Below are positions 47,541-59,900 of a stretch of 64,000 nt of DNA, in pieces (position 1 is the stretch's first letter; each line of letters opens with the position of its first letter). The DNA lies in assembly GCF_047948215.1 (NCBI RefSeq), contig NC_134455.1:168126575-168190574 (forward strand). The letters are read 5' to 3'. Source of the DNA: Lycorma delicatula. Its lineage: Eukaryota > Arthropoda > Insecta > Hemiptera > Fulgoridae. The notes beneath the pieces are model-generated. The model did not search any database. It saw only the letters and a program-made list of their open reading frames with translations, and was not told the DNA's origin. The translations under genes were made by a program, and so were the position numbers.

Positions 47541-48985
47541 CATCGTTTAAATAAATTCAGTTTTACGAGAACATACTTTTGTCTCTAGTCAGTTTGACGA
47601 TGACGGTATTTTATGAAATTACGAAGAATTTTTTGTGAAAAAGATTATATTTTTGTTATATAAGACGATGTTGATTGGTATGCCATGTTCATTGTTTTGC
47701 CATGTAATTTTACATTTGTAGCGTTTACTTTACCCCTAACAATTACCTACAATTGAATATCTGCTTTTTTATTAACTAGAAACTACTGACATACTTCCAA
47801 TTTTTGTTAGTACAGTATTTCTTAACAGAATTCATCTCAAGAAGTGTGGATAAAATAATCGATAGAGATTGTTATAAATACGAAAGAATTTTCTTTTATT
47901 ATCATTTACATATCTGCACTAATAAATTCTGAGTTTCAAATACAATATTCAATTGGATTACCTTTGTTATTAGTAACTCTAGTAGCACGTAAATTTATGT
48001 AACTCCTGCGTAGTTAATTATTTTCCTTTGTATTGTAAGAATTCAGATTGTCTATCAATAAATTTTAATTTTAAAAATATAACGAAGGAAACATCGATAC
48101 GTTATATAAAAAGAGTGAAGAATATTAGGAATATGGTCACTCATTCTTTGCGAGGAAGTACTTTATTGATCAGCTTCTGTTAAAAAGAAACTCGAGTATA
48201 TCTTGAAAAGGGAGTTTTTAAGCATACTCCTCGTTACTGCACGAATATCCGTTCTTTGTGTCACGCTACTGTTTTATCACTTTGTTAACTCTTTCTTGCG
48301 TTTATTATTACGCGTGGAGAAAGCTCCTGCCTGCTATTGACCTGCGAGCATCCGTTCTCTAAAAGTAGGAAATATTTCTTAACTATTTGAAAATGGTTAA
48401 TTCAGAGAATTCGATAAATTTGTTTAAAAAAAAAACGAATGAGAAATTTCTTTTTCTCATTTTTGATTATTTATTCTAAAAAAAATTAAAAACACCACTA
48501 ATAATAGTAACTTTTTTGTTAACACTCCAGAGTTCGAGTTATATTGATACAAAGGTGGTAAGGTAATATCATCATTAAAAAAATTATTTTTTAAAAAATT
48601 GTATTAATTTTTTTTATCTAATAATAAATTAATATTCGCTTTAACCGGTTTGTTTACTTATTTAGATTGGATCTACTTGTATCGCCTTAAAAAAATATAT
48701 AAACAAAGAAGTAATTCTTATTTCAGAGATAGTAATATACTAAATCTAGATAGAAGAAACTGATTTCCTTGAAGTTAATTTTAGAAATTAATTTTCGCTC
48801 TACACCCTTCTTCAAGCTATTGTTAACACATGAGGTATATTCCGGTGTTTTATTATAATTACCTGATTTTTCTACCGAATGTGAATTCTAATTAAAAATA
48901 AAAATAAAAAGGTAATTTTAATTTCAGACACTGATAACTTTAATTATGTCTTTTAATTTTAAATCCAGTTAACTATCGAATATGC
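47541..48985. other. AT-rich stretch with no recognised gene
   Basis: Nothing supported. Confidence 0.45.
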
Positions 48986-48989
48986 GTGC

Positions 48990-49110
48990 ATGTAAAAATT
49001 GATTTTGTTCGCGTGTCTTAGTAGGCTTCACTCGCCGCCAACCCGTTGTGCGACCGCTTGGTCGGGGTTGTCATACAGACGGCAAACTGAGCTAAGACTA
49101 GAAAGTTGCG
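48990..49110. other. GC-rich patch, unassigned
   Basis: CACTCGCCGCCAACCCGTTG and the following bases are CpG-rich against the background. No frame or family is recognised. Confidence 0.3.
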
Positions 49111-49274
49111 GAGTAGTATTTGTATCCATAATTTTTTTGGTTTCAGATGTAGTCATAATAATGTCTTATCTAACGGGATATATGAATGATCTATAGGTGA
49201 AAGGAGTTATTTTTATCTCAGACGTTCGGCAAATTTAAGTAGTCTTTTTCTTAGATTTTGGTGTGAATATTTCC

Positions 49275-49525
49275 TGTTGATTTTAAAGCTATAAATACTA
49301 TAAATGCCAGCGTTCAAGTCCTCGTAAAAGCAGTTATTTTAATACGGATTTGAATACTGGATCGTGGATTCCGGTGTTCTTTGGTGGTTGGGTTTCAATT
49401 AACCAAGCATGTCAGAAACGGTCGACCTGAGACTGAATAAGACTACACTTGCTCATACATATCATCCTCATTCATCCTCTGAAGTAATACCTGACGGTAA
49501 TTCCGTGAGGCTAAACAGGAAAAAG
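49275..49525 (+). repeat. SINE copy, family 2
   Basis: Follows the same sequence as 53140-53405. There is a tRNA-like B-box GCGTTCAAGTCC (49310-49321), a body with GGTGTTCTTTGGTGGTTGGG and GTCGACCTGAGACTG, then TCATCCTCTGAAGTAATACC and a GAGGCTAAACAGGAAAAAG tail. The 5' head is mostly lost. Confidence 0.8.
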
Positions 49526-49576
49526 GAGCTCAATATAAACGGCTGTTTATACTGTTTCCTGCTATTATTGTTTTTC

Positions 49577-49728
49577 CTTGGCGCGAGTGGTAGCGTATCG
49601 GCGTTTCATCCGGAGCTCCCGGGTTCGAATCCCGGTCAGGCAGGGCATTTTTTACACACGCTACAAATCGTTCATCTCATCCTCTGAAGCAATGCATAAC
49701 GGTGGTTCCGGAGGTTTAAATAAAGCGT
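49577..49728 (+). repeat. SINE copy, family 1, with full tRNA-like head
   Basis: The A-box TGGCGCGAGTGG (49579-49590) and the B-box GGTTCGAATCC (49622-49632) are near-perfect RNA polymerase III promoter elements at tRNA spacing. Then come CGGTCAGGCAGGGCATTTTT, CACACGCTACAAATCG, CATCCTCTGAAGCAATGC and GGTGGTTCCGGAGG. There is no cloverleaf 3' acceptor, so it is a SINE and not a tRNA gene. The last block is the same tail as in family 2. Confidence 0.8.
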
Positions 49729-49734
49729 TACTAT

Positions 49735-49919
49735 AAACATTACAAAAATATTGTTTAATTATTTTTTTATTTCCACGCCTTCCTTACATTTTAATTCTAA
49801 AATAATGTAAATTTTATTGTGTCCTAAGCGAATATTGTACAAGATATAACAGATTTCTTCTAATCATTGTTTTTAAGAATTTAAAAAAATTTACATTGTC
49901 GTTATATATTATTATATAA
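49735..49919. other. AT-rich spacer with no feature
   Basis: Nothing supported. Confidence 0.5.
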
Positions 49920-50037
49920 TTTTTTTTTTTTTTTGTCTTCAGTCATTTGACTAGTTTGATGCAGCTCTCCAAGATTCCCTATCTAGTGCTAGTCATTTCA
50001 TGTCAGTATACCCTCTACATCCTACATCCCTAACAAT
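49920..50037 (-). repeat. 3' end of a LINE with poly(A), inserted on the minus strand
   Basis: A T-run (49920-49934), a poly(A) tail on the minus strand, is followed by GTCTTCAGTCATTTGACTAG, TTTGATGCAGCTCTCC and ACCCTCTACATCCTACATCC. I recognise this wording as the conserved 3' untranslated end of a common insect LINE. Only about 100 bp were copied (extreme 5' truncation). Confidence 0.6.
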
Positions 50038-50135
50038 ATTATATAATTATATAATATATAATATTACATAATATTATATATTAAAAATATATATTATAAT
50101 ATATAATATAAATATATATATAATTAATATTAAAA
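50038..50135. repeat. AT palindromic low-complexity tract
   Basis: Runs of ATAATATTATATA type, highly self-complementary, directly follow the truncated LINE end. Confidence 0.85.
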
Positions 50136-50519
50136 AAGTTGCAGTAAACGTGACGTGTCAAGTTAAAAATGGAATTTTTTACTCTCGTTCTCTTAAAAAT
50201 CTGTGATTTGTTTGTAAGTTGTTTTATTTATATACGTATAAAATTAATTTAGTTACCTAATCGTAATAGTTTTGTTGTATCTCTCAAAGTTGAAAATGAA
50301 GCCTGTCACCGGTATCTCTTTTTCTTGATTTTTAAGTAAATCTAGAGGACTTAAAGTGAATTGAATTGTAGGACAAAATTGTCGTTGTTGCGATTAACAC
50401 TTGTTTTGCTGGTATAAGGATCGTATTGTTGGTGTTTAAAAACTCAATAAAGTAATGATCTGAGTACTGATTGTAGTTAGTCCATTTAGAAAATAGAAAC
50501 TAGAAATTATCAAATTGAA

Positions 50520-50815
50520 GTTAGATATGGTAACAGTTTTTATGTGAAATCTTCGGTGTCGGAGGAAGGCGCGTGGATCACGCTTCCGCGAATCGGTTAA
50601 TTTGATAGTTGAAGGTTGTAAGTTATGGTAAGTGGTCGTGGTTGGAAAAGGCCGTACGAAGGCGATAATAGGTTGTGTAAATACACTGATGAAATACACT
50701 GTCTGCCGAAGCATTTGCATCGGTCGCATCCTGACATAGACCAATTGATGCCTGCGTTGTTATCAAGTTTAGAAGGTCTAAAAGACGACCTCCGGTAAAG
50801 CCCATCAGAGCTAGG
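50520..50815. other. GC-elevated segment, open on the minus strand, unassigned
   Basis: Minus-strand frames 50744-50436 and 50805-50623 overlap here and the segment is GC-richer. I recognise neither. It immediately precedes an RT remnant on the other strand and may be an earlier, unrecognised part of the same element. Confidence 0.3.
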
Positions 50816-51725
50816 AACGGAGGAGCTGGTGTGGCGACTAAGATCGTCAGAAAGTGGGATTCCTCCCCAACTAGGGTCAGGATGTTTAATTTGTATATAG
50901 ATGACGTGTTACGTAAGTAGATTAAATATTTGCCTTGCTGTAGTTGGGATTTTGGAGAAAGCGATTGCGTGCGTTCTTAGCTTTTTGCAGACCGACCAAG
51001 TCATCATATCGGATAAAGAAGACAGTATACATACATTGCATTAGCTTCAAAGGGTGACTAAGGAACGAAGGATCTAATGATTTCAGTTGAAAAGCCTAAA
51101 GTAATGCCATTTTGTGGAACATGTCATGCATTGTTGTGAACATAAGTTGTTGTGAACGTAAGGTCAAAGATTGCTCTTAATCTCATCATTTAATTTTTTG
51201 ATGTGCGTTATGTCTGTCGTACCTCGTAAGTTAATGTATATAATAAAATTGAGCGATTTAATAGGCAAAATTTAACTAACGGGCACGATTTAAATGGTAC
51301 AATCAAGCGTACTTTAAGGAATAAACTGAAAACAGAAACGTTATTGAAGTTCTACAGGGTGTTAGCGTTACCTGGTTGTTTGTATATGGGGAAGCTTTGA
51401 TGAGCGTAGGCTGCAAGGTGCTGAGATGAAGTTTCCAAGATGGGTTTACCAGAACTGATACCAAAACGAATGAGGAGTTGGATATACGTTCTTTAATGGA
51501 GATGGTTAGGGTCTACAGAGGGAGGTGGTTAGATCTTATAAGGCGCATGAGTCCAACACGAATTCTGCGTATATATGAGGAGTATAGTCCAAAGGGTAGA
51601 AGATGTCCTGGACGGCTGATGAAGAGATGGATAGATCAGTTAACATAAGATAAACGAAGGAAGGATGACGTAATGGCCTTTTGCCTTACACTTGTGAAGA
51701 ATAAGAAGAAGAAGAATGGAAAATG
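50815..51725 (+). pseudogene. LINE reverse transcriptase C-terminal remnant
   Basis: A plus-strand non-LTR RT fragment. It starts near box B (VRKWDSSPT, about 50847-50873, for a family VRQGDSLSPT), then FNLYIDDVLRK (about 50884-50916). Next come a decayed SFADDQVI-type box C (about 50978-51005) and ISVEKPKVMPF (about 51080-51115). The thumb follows with NGTIKRTLRNKLK, RVLALPVVLYG (around 51355-51390) and a PRWVYQN stretch. The tail has RMSPTRILRIYEEYSPKGRR (about 51545-51605) and PGRLMKRWIDQL. It ends in a GAAGAAGAAGAA stretch (51701-51717), probably the 3' end. Numerous frameshifts and stops are present. It is a different LINE type from the one at 32.2 kb. Confidence 0.7.
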
Positions 51726-51770
51726 AAAAATAATTTATGAGGAATATAACATCAGTATTTTTACCAGTAG

Positions 51771-51788
51771 TTAGGTTAGGTTAGGTTA
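51771..51788 (+). repeat. Short (TTAGG)n tract
   Basis: TTAGGTTAGGTTAGGTTA, three and a half units of the common insect telomere motif, interstitial and close to the LINE 3' end. Confidence 0.8.
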
Positions 51789-51789
51789 A

Positions 51790-52440
51790 ATAAAAATAAT
51801 TTATTTAAATTTGTAAACTTATTTTCAAATTTCTTTTATTTAGAAATGGTGAAATTTTTCATTTTCTTTCCTTTGAATTTTTCTATTGTAATTACTTGTG
51901 AAACGAATGTAGGTTTGAATGAGAGAATAATTCTACGGATTGTATTCCTTTTATTGGAATTAATTATTTTCAAAAACGTAGATATACTTCTTTTTAAATC
52001 ACGGTAGCAATATAAATTGTTCTTTGGAATGAAATTTTTTTATTTTTATAGTTATGAAGTAATTATGAATCAATAATAATTGGTTTGCGATTTGAAACAA
52101 TTACATTAATTTAATTTTTATCTAAATTTTTTATATTTTTCCTGTTTGAATTTTACAATATTTATAATTTTTTTCCAATAAAATATAAATGTCTCCATAT
52201 TTTGCTGTAAATTTTTACCTTGTTTTAACCGTCATAATTACTTGCGATGAATGAGGCTTTCCTTCCATGCAGCCTACGCATTTTTATTACGTTTATTTAT
52301 TTATTTTTTTATTAAAAAGTTTTAACGAGTGAGATTTTTTTTTGCAAATATTCTTTTATAGCTCTTTCATAATGCGCGTAGATTAATTAAATAATTAATT
52401 AATTTCAAAGAATAATTAAATTCGTTGTGTAATTAATTAT
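51790..52440. other. AT-rich stretch with no recognised gene
   Basis: Nothing supported. Confidence 0.5.
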
Positions 52441-52800
52441 TAAAAGTAAACTTTGAAATTGAACCAGTCGGCCGGGTAGGGAATGCGAAGAAGCGCATCA
52501 GATGAAGGTGTGTTGTGTAATTAAGCGGAGCTGCCCTATAAATATCCTCCGGCAGAGTTAGGCCCGGTTTAGATCCTTCTTCATCTATCGTGCCTCAGCC
52601 TCTGCCTTTCGCCTTTAGTTCCCGACATTGTTTTATTATTCCGAAGGACAATTAGAGGGGATTAAATTATTGTATTTATTACGGGTTTTAATGGGCGGTA
52701 TATTAAGAAGCCCGATTACTGACCGCCTTTAGGGTGGTCTGTGCTCATCTACAGTCTAGACTGAGGCCTCATTTGTCCGAATTCTTCCAAAACTCAAAAC
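52441..52800. promoter_or_regulatory. GC-rich island with TATA-like box; candidate promoter or conserved non-coding element
   Basis: The region is abruptly richer in GC (GTCGGCCGGGTAGGGAATGC, TCCGGCAGAGTTAGGCCCGG, TTTTAATGGGCGG) and has no long open frame on either strand. A consensus-like TATA element, TATAAATA, lies at 52537-52544, with GC-rich DNA about 30 bp downstream where a start site would fall. TAATTA homeodomain-type cores flank the GC-rich part. The combination suggests a host core promoter or enhancer rather than a repeat. Which gene, and which strand, cannot be told here. Confidence 0.25.
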
Positions 52801-53099
52801 ATCTGTTTCTTTATTTTTTTTCTGAACGTCGGAATATATTTTTCTTTAGGTAGGAACTCATTAATGACATTTTTTATGATAATAGAAAATGGTAATTACG
52901 TATTTTATCACATAATTTCTATATTATCTTTATTGGAATAGTTCTTAAATTAAATTACTTTAAACGTTGCTACGCTAGACTTAGAAAAAAATATGTTCTT
53001 TTAACTTATTTTAAAATTTTTATTATGAGTGATTAGCTCGTTCGGTAACCTGGAAATCTTCAAGATATATGTTGCGGCTTAGTTTAGCCAGTACCCGTT

Positions 53100-53410
53100 T
53101 ATAGCTCACTGGGCTGTGTTGTGGTTAAATCGTCATGGCAGATCAGCTGATTTTGAAGTCGAGAGTTCTAACGTTCAAATCCTAGTAAAGGCAGTTACTT
53201 TTATACGGATCTGAATACTAGATCGTGGTTACCGGTGTTCTTTGGTGGTTGGGTTTCAATTAACCACACATCTCAGGAATCGTGGACCTGAGATTGTCCA
53301 AGACTCTCCCTATTTGAGAACATTTCAATTATATTCGTACGTATTATTCTCATTCATCCTCTGAATTAATACCTTACGGTGGTTCCGGAGACTAAATAGA
53401 AAAAGAAAGA
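53100..53410 (+). repeat. SINE copy, family 2, with tRNA-like head
   Basis: The head (about 53105-53190) ends in a B-box-like CGTTCAAATCC (53174-53184). The body has CGGTGTTCTTTGGTGGTTGG, then CACACATCTCAGGAATCGTG. The 3' tail has TCATCCTCTGAATTAATACC, GGTGGTTCCGGAGACTAAAT and A-rich AGAAAAAGAAAG. It matches the copy at 49275-49525 through body and tail and is the most complete family 2 copy here. Confidence 0.8.
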
Positions 53411-53414
53411 AAAA

Positions 53415-56400
53415 AGTACCCGTTTACAGTTATATTTATTATCGCTGACCTTATTTATTTGATTCCGGTACTTAATCTTGTCACTTTTTTGATATATTGT
53501 TCTACAAGTTAAGTTATCGACTGCTGTAATTTTTGCCAAAAATTATATTCCGAAGTAATAGTAAAATTCCTTATTAATTTCTTATTTAGTAACTTTCTTA
53601 ATAGGTATCCGATGAGCGAAACGTCTGATAATACGGAACAAACCGTGATAGCCGTTGTGACCACGTTTACTCGAATGCTGCTTTCTGATGATATACTTCT
53701 TAAAATTCGTTACGTATGGGCATCCCCTTAATAATTATAAATCATTAAAATTAATAACAGTATTCGCCCGGGGATCATACCGTTTGGTGTCAGTTTTATG
53801 GCATTCTAGGATCGTTTACTACTATCGAACATTGCCGTGGAATGGATTTTTAGTAATCATTCATTTTTTCCTACAGGATTACGTTAACATAATCTCGTCT
53901 GAAAAGTTTTACAGAATTATTATTTCCCTTCTAGCGATCATTGAAACCGGTATGAATCGTTTGACGTATAAAATTTCTTTCATTTTTTTAGGTACGAATT
54001 GTACGGTAGGCGATCAAACAAGTCCAATTATATGTATACGTAATGGGAATGCGCATTATCAGCAGCACAACGCCTTTTTTTAACTGCCCGTTCCCGATTT
54101 CGGATAACGCGTTGCAACTTCCGGAACGTTTCACATTAGTCTAATGTATTGAGAACAGCTCTCCCGTGTATAATATAACGTTAACGGTAATGATTTTACT
54201 TTAATAAGGATAATAATCATGGTTTTTTTTAAATATAAATGCACATTTGTATAAATTTATGTTGATTGGATTACATAAGTTTTAAGTAGCCTACAGTATT
54301 GATTGTTATTAACATAAAACTTGTAAGATCGTGTATTACTTGCTTTTATTAAGATTAAGTATGTTATTCGAGAGAAGTGAAATTACGTATATAATTTATC
54401 TAGTACTTGTTAGTAAGGTTCTAATTTAAAATGTAATTAATAACTTATGGTTTTCTGTATTGATAATAAATTTTTTTGTTTCGATGCGATTTTATTTTGG
54501 TTGCCCGTTTTATAAATTGCTCTATTTGGCTTCACTTACAGTTTTTTCCTTCATTCATTCTCTATCCAAATTAATTAAATAATTTGCAGGCCTAATTATG
54601 TAACAATCACTTTCTTATCGATTGTTATTACTGTAAGTTTTTTTGTGTACTACATTTATTTCCTTTCCCTGATGGGTATCGTAGAAACATATTTCTTTAT
54701 TGTTTGTAAATATATTTACGTAAGGTAGAAATAATATTTAAAAAAGTAACTACTATTAGGTTTTGCTCTGCTAATAAATAAAGATATTATTTTTGTTACA
54801 GGTAATAATTTAAATTCTCTTTGATGCTGAATTGTACTGTAAGTATTTAGAATAAGTTTTCAGTTAATTCTGTTATTGATCAATAAATTCCTTATGAAAG
54901 CATACTTGTATAGGAAGAAGCAGTCCTTCGTGTAACAAATCAAAAATGAATATTTTTAATCTTATTATCTTATATGGTCTTAACCATGTTAAGACCGTCA
55001 AACATGAAAAGTGAACAGATGGTTGACAGTCCGTCACACCCATCGAATCAAATTAAGTGATTTACACGATATAATCATCCATGTAAATGGTTATACCACA
55101 CCGCTTTCTTACTGGCAAAAGTTGGAAAAAGCATCTTTTCTTTTATCTATGACCCCAGAAAACCTGGGAAAAAATTGATGAGAGAGAAATAAAACTTTCA
55201 GTTTCATGATTAAGTGATAGAAATGTACAGTTACGTAAATAACCCAGTATTTATGGATTGTAACCGTGCCACTATTTTTGTTACTGATTTGCTGGTTTGA
55301 TAGGCAACACCGTAAACGTTCGTTTTTAAAGCGTACAGCATTTTATGATTTTCAGTGTGATTTAGTCCGATTTTGTGTACTTAATTTTCTTAACAGAAAG
55401 AGGTACTTTAATTTGTTCTTTTTTTAATGGCTGTGAAGAATTATATAGCACCTGAGGTACAAAAGAGCCAGTTGTGATACTTTTCTTTGAGAATAATAAT
55501 GTTAATTAAAAACAGTCAATTTTTATTGCGGGCAGAGAAGGAGATATATAGGCTGAATATTACCTGCATTTGAATTAGATCATCTGATATGCAACAGCAT
55601 ATTTAATTCTGCGACAAAAGAAAAGTGAAAAACCTCTTCCAAACTAGCCTGAGATAAGACATTGCATTGTAAATGCGTAATCGATAATTATGACGTTTTG
55701 GTATTTAAGAAACTAGTTGTCAATCTGTCGGCATTATGCTGTTTCGGAACGCAAATTTCATAAAATTTCAAAATCTAAGAAAAAATATAGCAGCGAAACA
55801 TGAGACATTTAACATCAGCGAACTGGCCGGCATATAGTTATATATCAGACCGCTCAGTCTATTGTTCTTCCGCTTATGGTTCTGCTTTCGACATTACAAA
55901 AGTTCGCGTTCATCTCGTCCTTTTCTAAGTTCTTCAGAAAAAATGAGTTTTACCCCTATGTTTGTAATAATTATAATAGTTTAACATTTTGATTGGACAG
56001 ATGAACTTTTTTAAAATGTTCATGCTTTTATAATCGCGTTTTATGTACTTCTCTCGATGTAGAAATTGGTTGATTTTCATAAAGCTTCCAACGCAAATTA
56101 AATTAGCGTACATAAATAACGTCATTGAATTAATCGATGTAAATAGTACCGTCTCGTGTCAGATGGTCTGCAAACTATTAGTTATAGTAATACGTAACTG
56201 TAAAGTTATACAATTTTATTTTTATATTCCGTCCCTTCTAATTATTAAAATCTGCTCAATTAAATTGATGATTAATTAAAATGATCTAATCGTTCATTTT
56301 AATCTGATTTTATCGTTTTGGTTTACGAAATTATATTATATTTTCACCGACAATGATAGTTGATTGCACTTTTTCAGCCTAATTTTTGTCGTTTGTATTT

Positions 56401-56485
56401 TCTTTTTAATTTTCGATTGCGGCGGCAGCTTTTTATGTAGTCCATTTATAGTTAACCTATAATGATCGGTGTATGATAGTAATCT
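53415..56485. other. No recognised gene; one 131-codon frame of unknown status
   Basis: The plus frame 53688-54083 (131 codons, hydrophobic) is the longest unassigned frame on the plus strand. It shows no family motif, and splice-acceptor-like TTTTTCCTACAG occurs inside it (about 53864-53877). I read it as chance. Nothing else is supported. Confidence 0.4.
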
Positions 56486-56489
56486 TCAT

Positions 56490-56960
56490 GGAGAGTTTAC
56501 AAGTGCGCACGTCTTCTCCGGGGGATCCTTTCCGTTTGAGATATAAACTGATATCCTATTAGGGTGTATTTTGTGTGCTGATTATATTGTACGGAGCCTG
56601 TGTAGTACTGTCGTATTGAATGTATGCCACTTTATAATAACGAGCTGTCTTTAGCACAAAACGTTTTAAATTGCCGGTCTTGTTGTTTTTCTTTGGGAGT
56701 GAGGACCGGTAGAGATCTCACTACAGAAGACGGTTCTCTTTGTATTCTCTTCATGAAATGATAGGATGGCAAAATAGCGGGCTTTGAGGAAAGTAAACGG
56801 ACGTGGGTAGAATTGTGGGTTTTCATTGCGAGCTCGTCGAGCGTGGGAGTAATTTGTTTAAGGGCCGGTCGCCGGTTCTTACCTGTACTACTGGTTGCTG
56901 AGATGTGTTGCTAGATTTAGTGTGCGCATTTGTGTGCGTGCACGTTCTGTGTTTTGTACT
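56490..56960. other. GC-elevated island, unassigned
   Basis: Includes CACGTCTTCTCCGGGGGATC, GAGCTCGTCGAGCGTGG and GGCCGGTCGCCGG, well above the background in GC and CpG. A 64-codon minus frame (56826-56632) lies in it without recognisable motifs. A host promoter or untranslated exon is possible. Confidence 0.25.
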
Positions 56961-56964
56961 TTGT

Positions 56965-59900
56965 TTTGTAGCTTCCTAATTCTAAAAACAAATAACCGTA
57001 TGATTTAAGTCCTACTGCTTACCACTAATACATATTTATGAACGAACCGAAGATTTGTTTCGTAGATGTACGGTCGTAATAAATTTTAAATTTACATTCG
57101 ATGGAAATAAATGAATTTTGATAAGTAGTTCGAATTATGATCGGTGTAGTTTGCTACAGAAAGAAACGACCGCCTGCTGATTTCGGTTTCATTGTTTGCA
57201 AGTGCAATAATGGATAGAAAGTTTAAGTTAGAAACATTATTTAAGCGTTTGGCTGTTTGAATTAGCACAGGAAAATTTATGTACTCTCAATTTGTACGAA
57301 GATGTTTTTTTTTTTATTAAAAAATAAATAAATAATTAGAGATCGCTTAAACATACGTTACAGATTTCTTTAACTTTCTAAATTACGATCTCATATTATT
57401 TATTTTTTTATGGTAATGCCTACTTTAAATCACGTTGTTAAGACGTAATGGCAAGGTAAAAATGTGTGTAAGCCCTTCCATCATTCAGTAACGACGATTA
57501 ATCTGGTTGGTATTATTCAAGTTTATTTTTTATTGATATTGCTGTATAATATTCCTAAATCGCTGGTGATTGTTCGTGCTGATTTAACAAGTCCGAAGCA
57601 GGAGGATTAGATTTTATTTAATAATCTTCAACGGAAATATTTTAAGGTTCCGTCTATAAATTGTAAAATAAGGTATTTTGTGTGTATTCTTCGTACTTTA
57701 TAAGCGTTTAAAAAAAATTAAAACTTGTCAAACATCTTGTATTTATTAATTTATTTTTTAGAGTTGTCCTTTTAATTTAAGAAAATATTTCTTTCTAGAA
57801 CTATTGACATTTTTAATATTCCTAAAATAATGTTCTTGATAACGGTATTTATCGAATTTTCGATAACAGATCACTGTTCTCAAATTGTGATAATACTATT
57901 AATTCTGGAGTCACAACCAAACTGTGATAATGGTAGAGTTTCAGATTTTGCGTCAACAATCAATTCTGATAACTCAGCCAAATTTCGGGTTCTGAAAGAG
58001 CCGCCCGACATAGTATTCTAGGTGGCGACCGCAGAAAATTTCGAACGTCAGATTTGGCACTTCTCAATTGGGCCAACCATTATGATATGTTGGTTGTAGG
58101 AGTGTTATGTAGTTACAGAAAATTTGTATCTCTCTCTCTCTCTCTCTCTATCAGAAACAGAAATGAAAAATTATTATTATCTAAGGTTCTTGTATTTTAT
58201 TAAAGCGAGGATTTTTCTTTCCCAAACAACAGACTATATTGATACTGATAGAGCGGCTGAAAACAAATTGTAATAGTTCAGCTGAAAAACAGATAACATA
58301 TAAATAAATATGCATTATAATTTAATGACCTATAAGGATAATTAAAATTTGAATTTAAAAATCATTTTGGAAAAGAATATCCAAATATTATCTTAATTTT
58401 TATAATTAGTTAAAAAAATAAACAGTAAATAATGAAATATTAAAAACAATAAGATATTCAATAGAAATATGGAAGTAAACGAGAGAGATTAGATAAAACT
58501 ATCTCATTACGCGTAAAAGAGATAATAAATGATAAGAAATAAATAATTAAAAAATAATAATTCCTTTAATAGAAACATAACATTTTTATGCTTTAATTAA
58601 AATGTAACAAACAATTTTTTTAATCCAATTTAAATGTTTAATTAATGTTTATTTGACCTCTTAGGATGTTTATATGTTTATTTGACCCAATAATAATTGA
58701 ATATAGGTCAGTTAAGTGTGCCTCATCATTTAATAATAAATACGTTTAAATTCCACGAAATTATGTCTTAAAATATTATCAGTGACGGTTATAGTAAGGT
58801 CCTGCTCGTAAAATAAAAGTGTAAAAAAATATAAAAAAAAGGAACTGAAAATAATTTTTTACTTACGAGTTTATAATTTTCTATGTATAATTAATTAATA
58901 GGGGAAAATTATTTCCTAGTACTTGTTTGTCAGACCAAGAGTTTTTATAGGTAATGGAATTGGTACTGTGTTTTACGTACTATTTTTATGTTGGTACTGC
59001 ATTTATAAGTAGTGGAATTGGTTTCACTACTGCTCTTTTTATCTTTCTACTTTACTGTGATATTACTAGCATTAATAATGCCGTAATTATTGGAATTTTA
59101 TAAGAATACAGTTTTAAACGTCATTGTGATCGTCGTATATTTTGCCTTTTTTATAATCTACATTTAAACTTTTAAATTATGAATAATATCATTATGTACT
59201 TTTTACCAATAAAGAAAGACGCAAATTTACCCGCGTCTTAAAATAGAATCTAGTATCGTTGACGGCGGAATCAATACTAAAAGGTTAGGTTTAGGAAAAT
59301 ATGTATATACTCGTATATCAGTTACAAAAATGTTGTATCTGGCAGTAAAAGTACCTTACTAATCATCATGCCAACCTTCATATGCAGAGAAAAGATGGAA
59401 TTTATTTTTTCCTGACTAAACTTCCGTTGAGAAGTTAAAGGCGTGAGAAAATTAACACGCTCGCAAAATTAAACTGAAATCTATCCAGCCGCAGGCAGGA
59501 AAATAAGTTTTCTATTTCAACTACATTAATTCGATAGCCAATGTATATAACATATTTAATATATACATAAATATATAAGAATGTGTAGGTTTAATACATA
59601 TAATCTAAAACAATTAAATTATTTATTTTAAAATATCTTTTTTAAGATTCTGTAGGATTCTTTTTTTTGGTTTTATATAAAAATTAGCAGCGTGATTATA
59701 ATTCGTTTCTTAAATATTTCACACACAGGGACAATGCAGTACAATATTAAATTGGGTTTAGATTTTTAATTTAAATATACTATTTTCGTAAACCTATATG
59801 AAATATTACTTTTAAGTCTTTTTATTAATGTTAAAATTTAAAACGAAATATCTGTTTATGAAAAAATTGTGAAGTTGACAGTTATTAAGGTTTAGGATGA

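Noticed and set aside
49577..49645. Functional tRNA gene
   Set aside because: The A and B boxes are excellent, but there is no paired acceptor stem. The downstream sequence and repeated copies identify a SINE.
53688..54083. A 131-codon host gene
   Set aside because: Hydrophobic composition typical of T-rich chance frames, no motif, no GC rise, no supporting neighbours.
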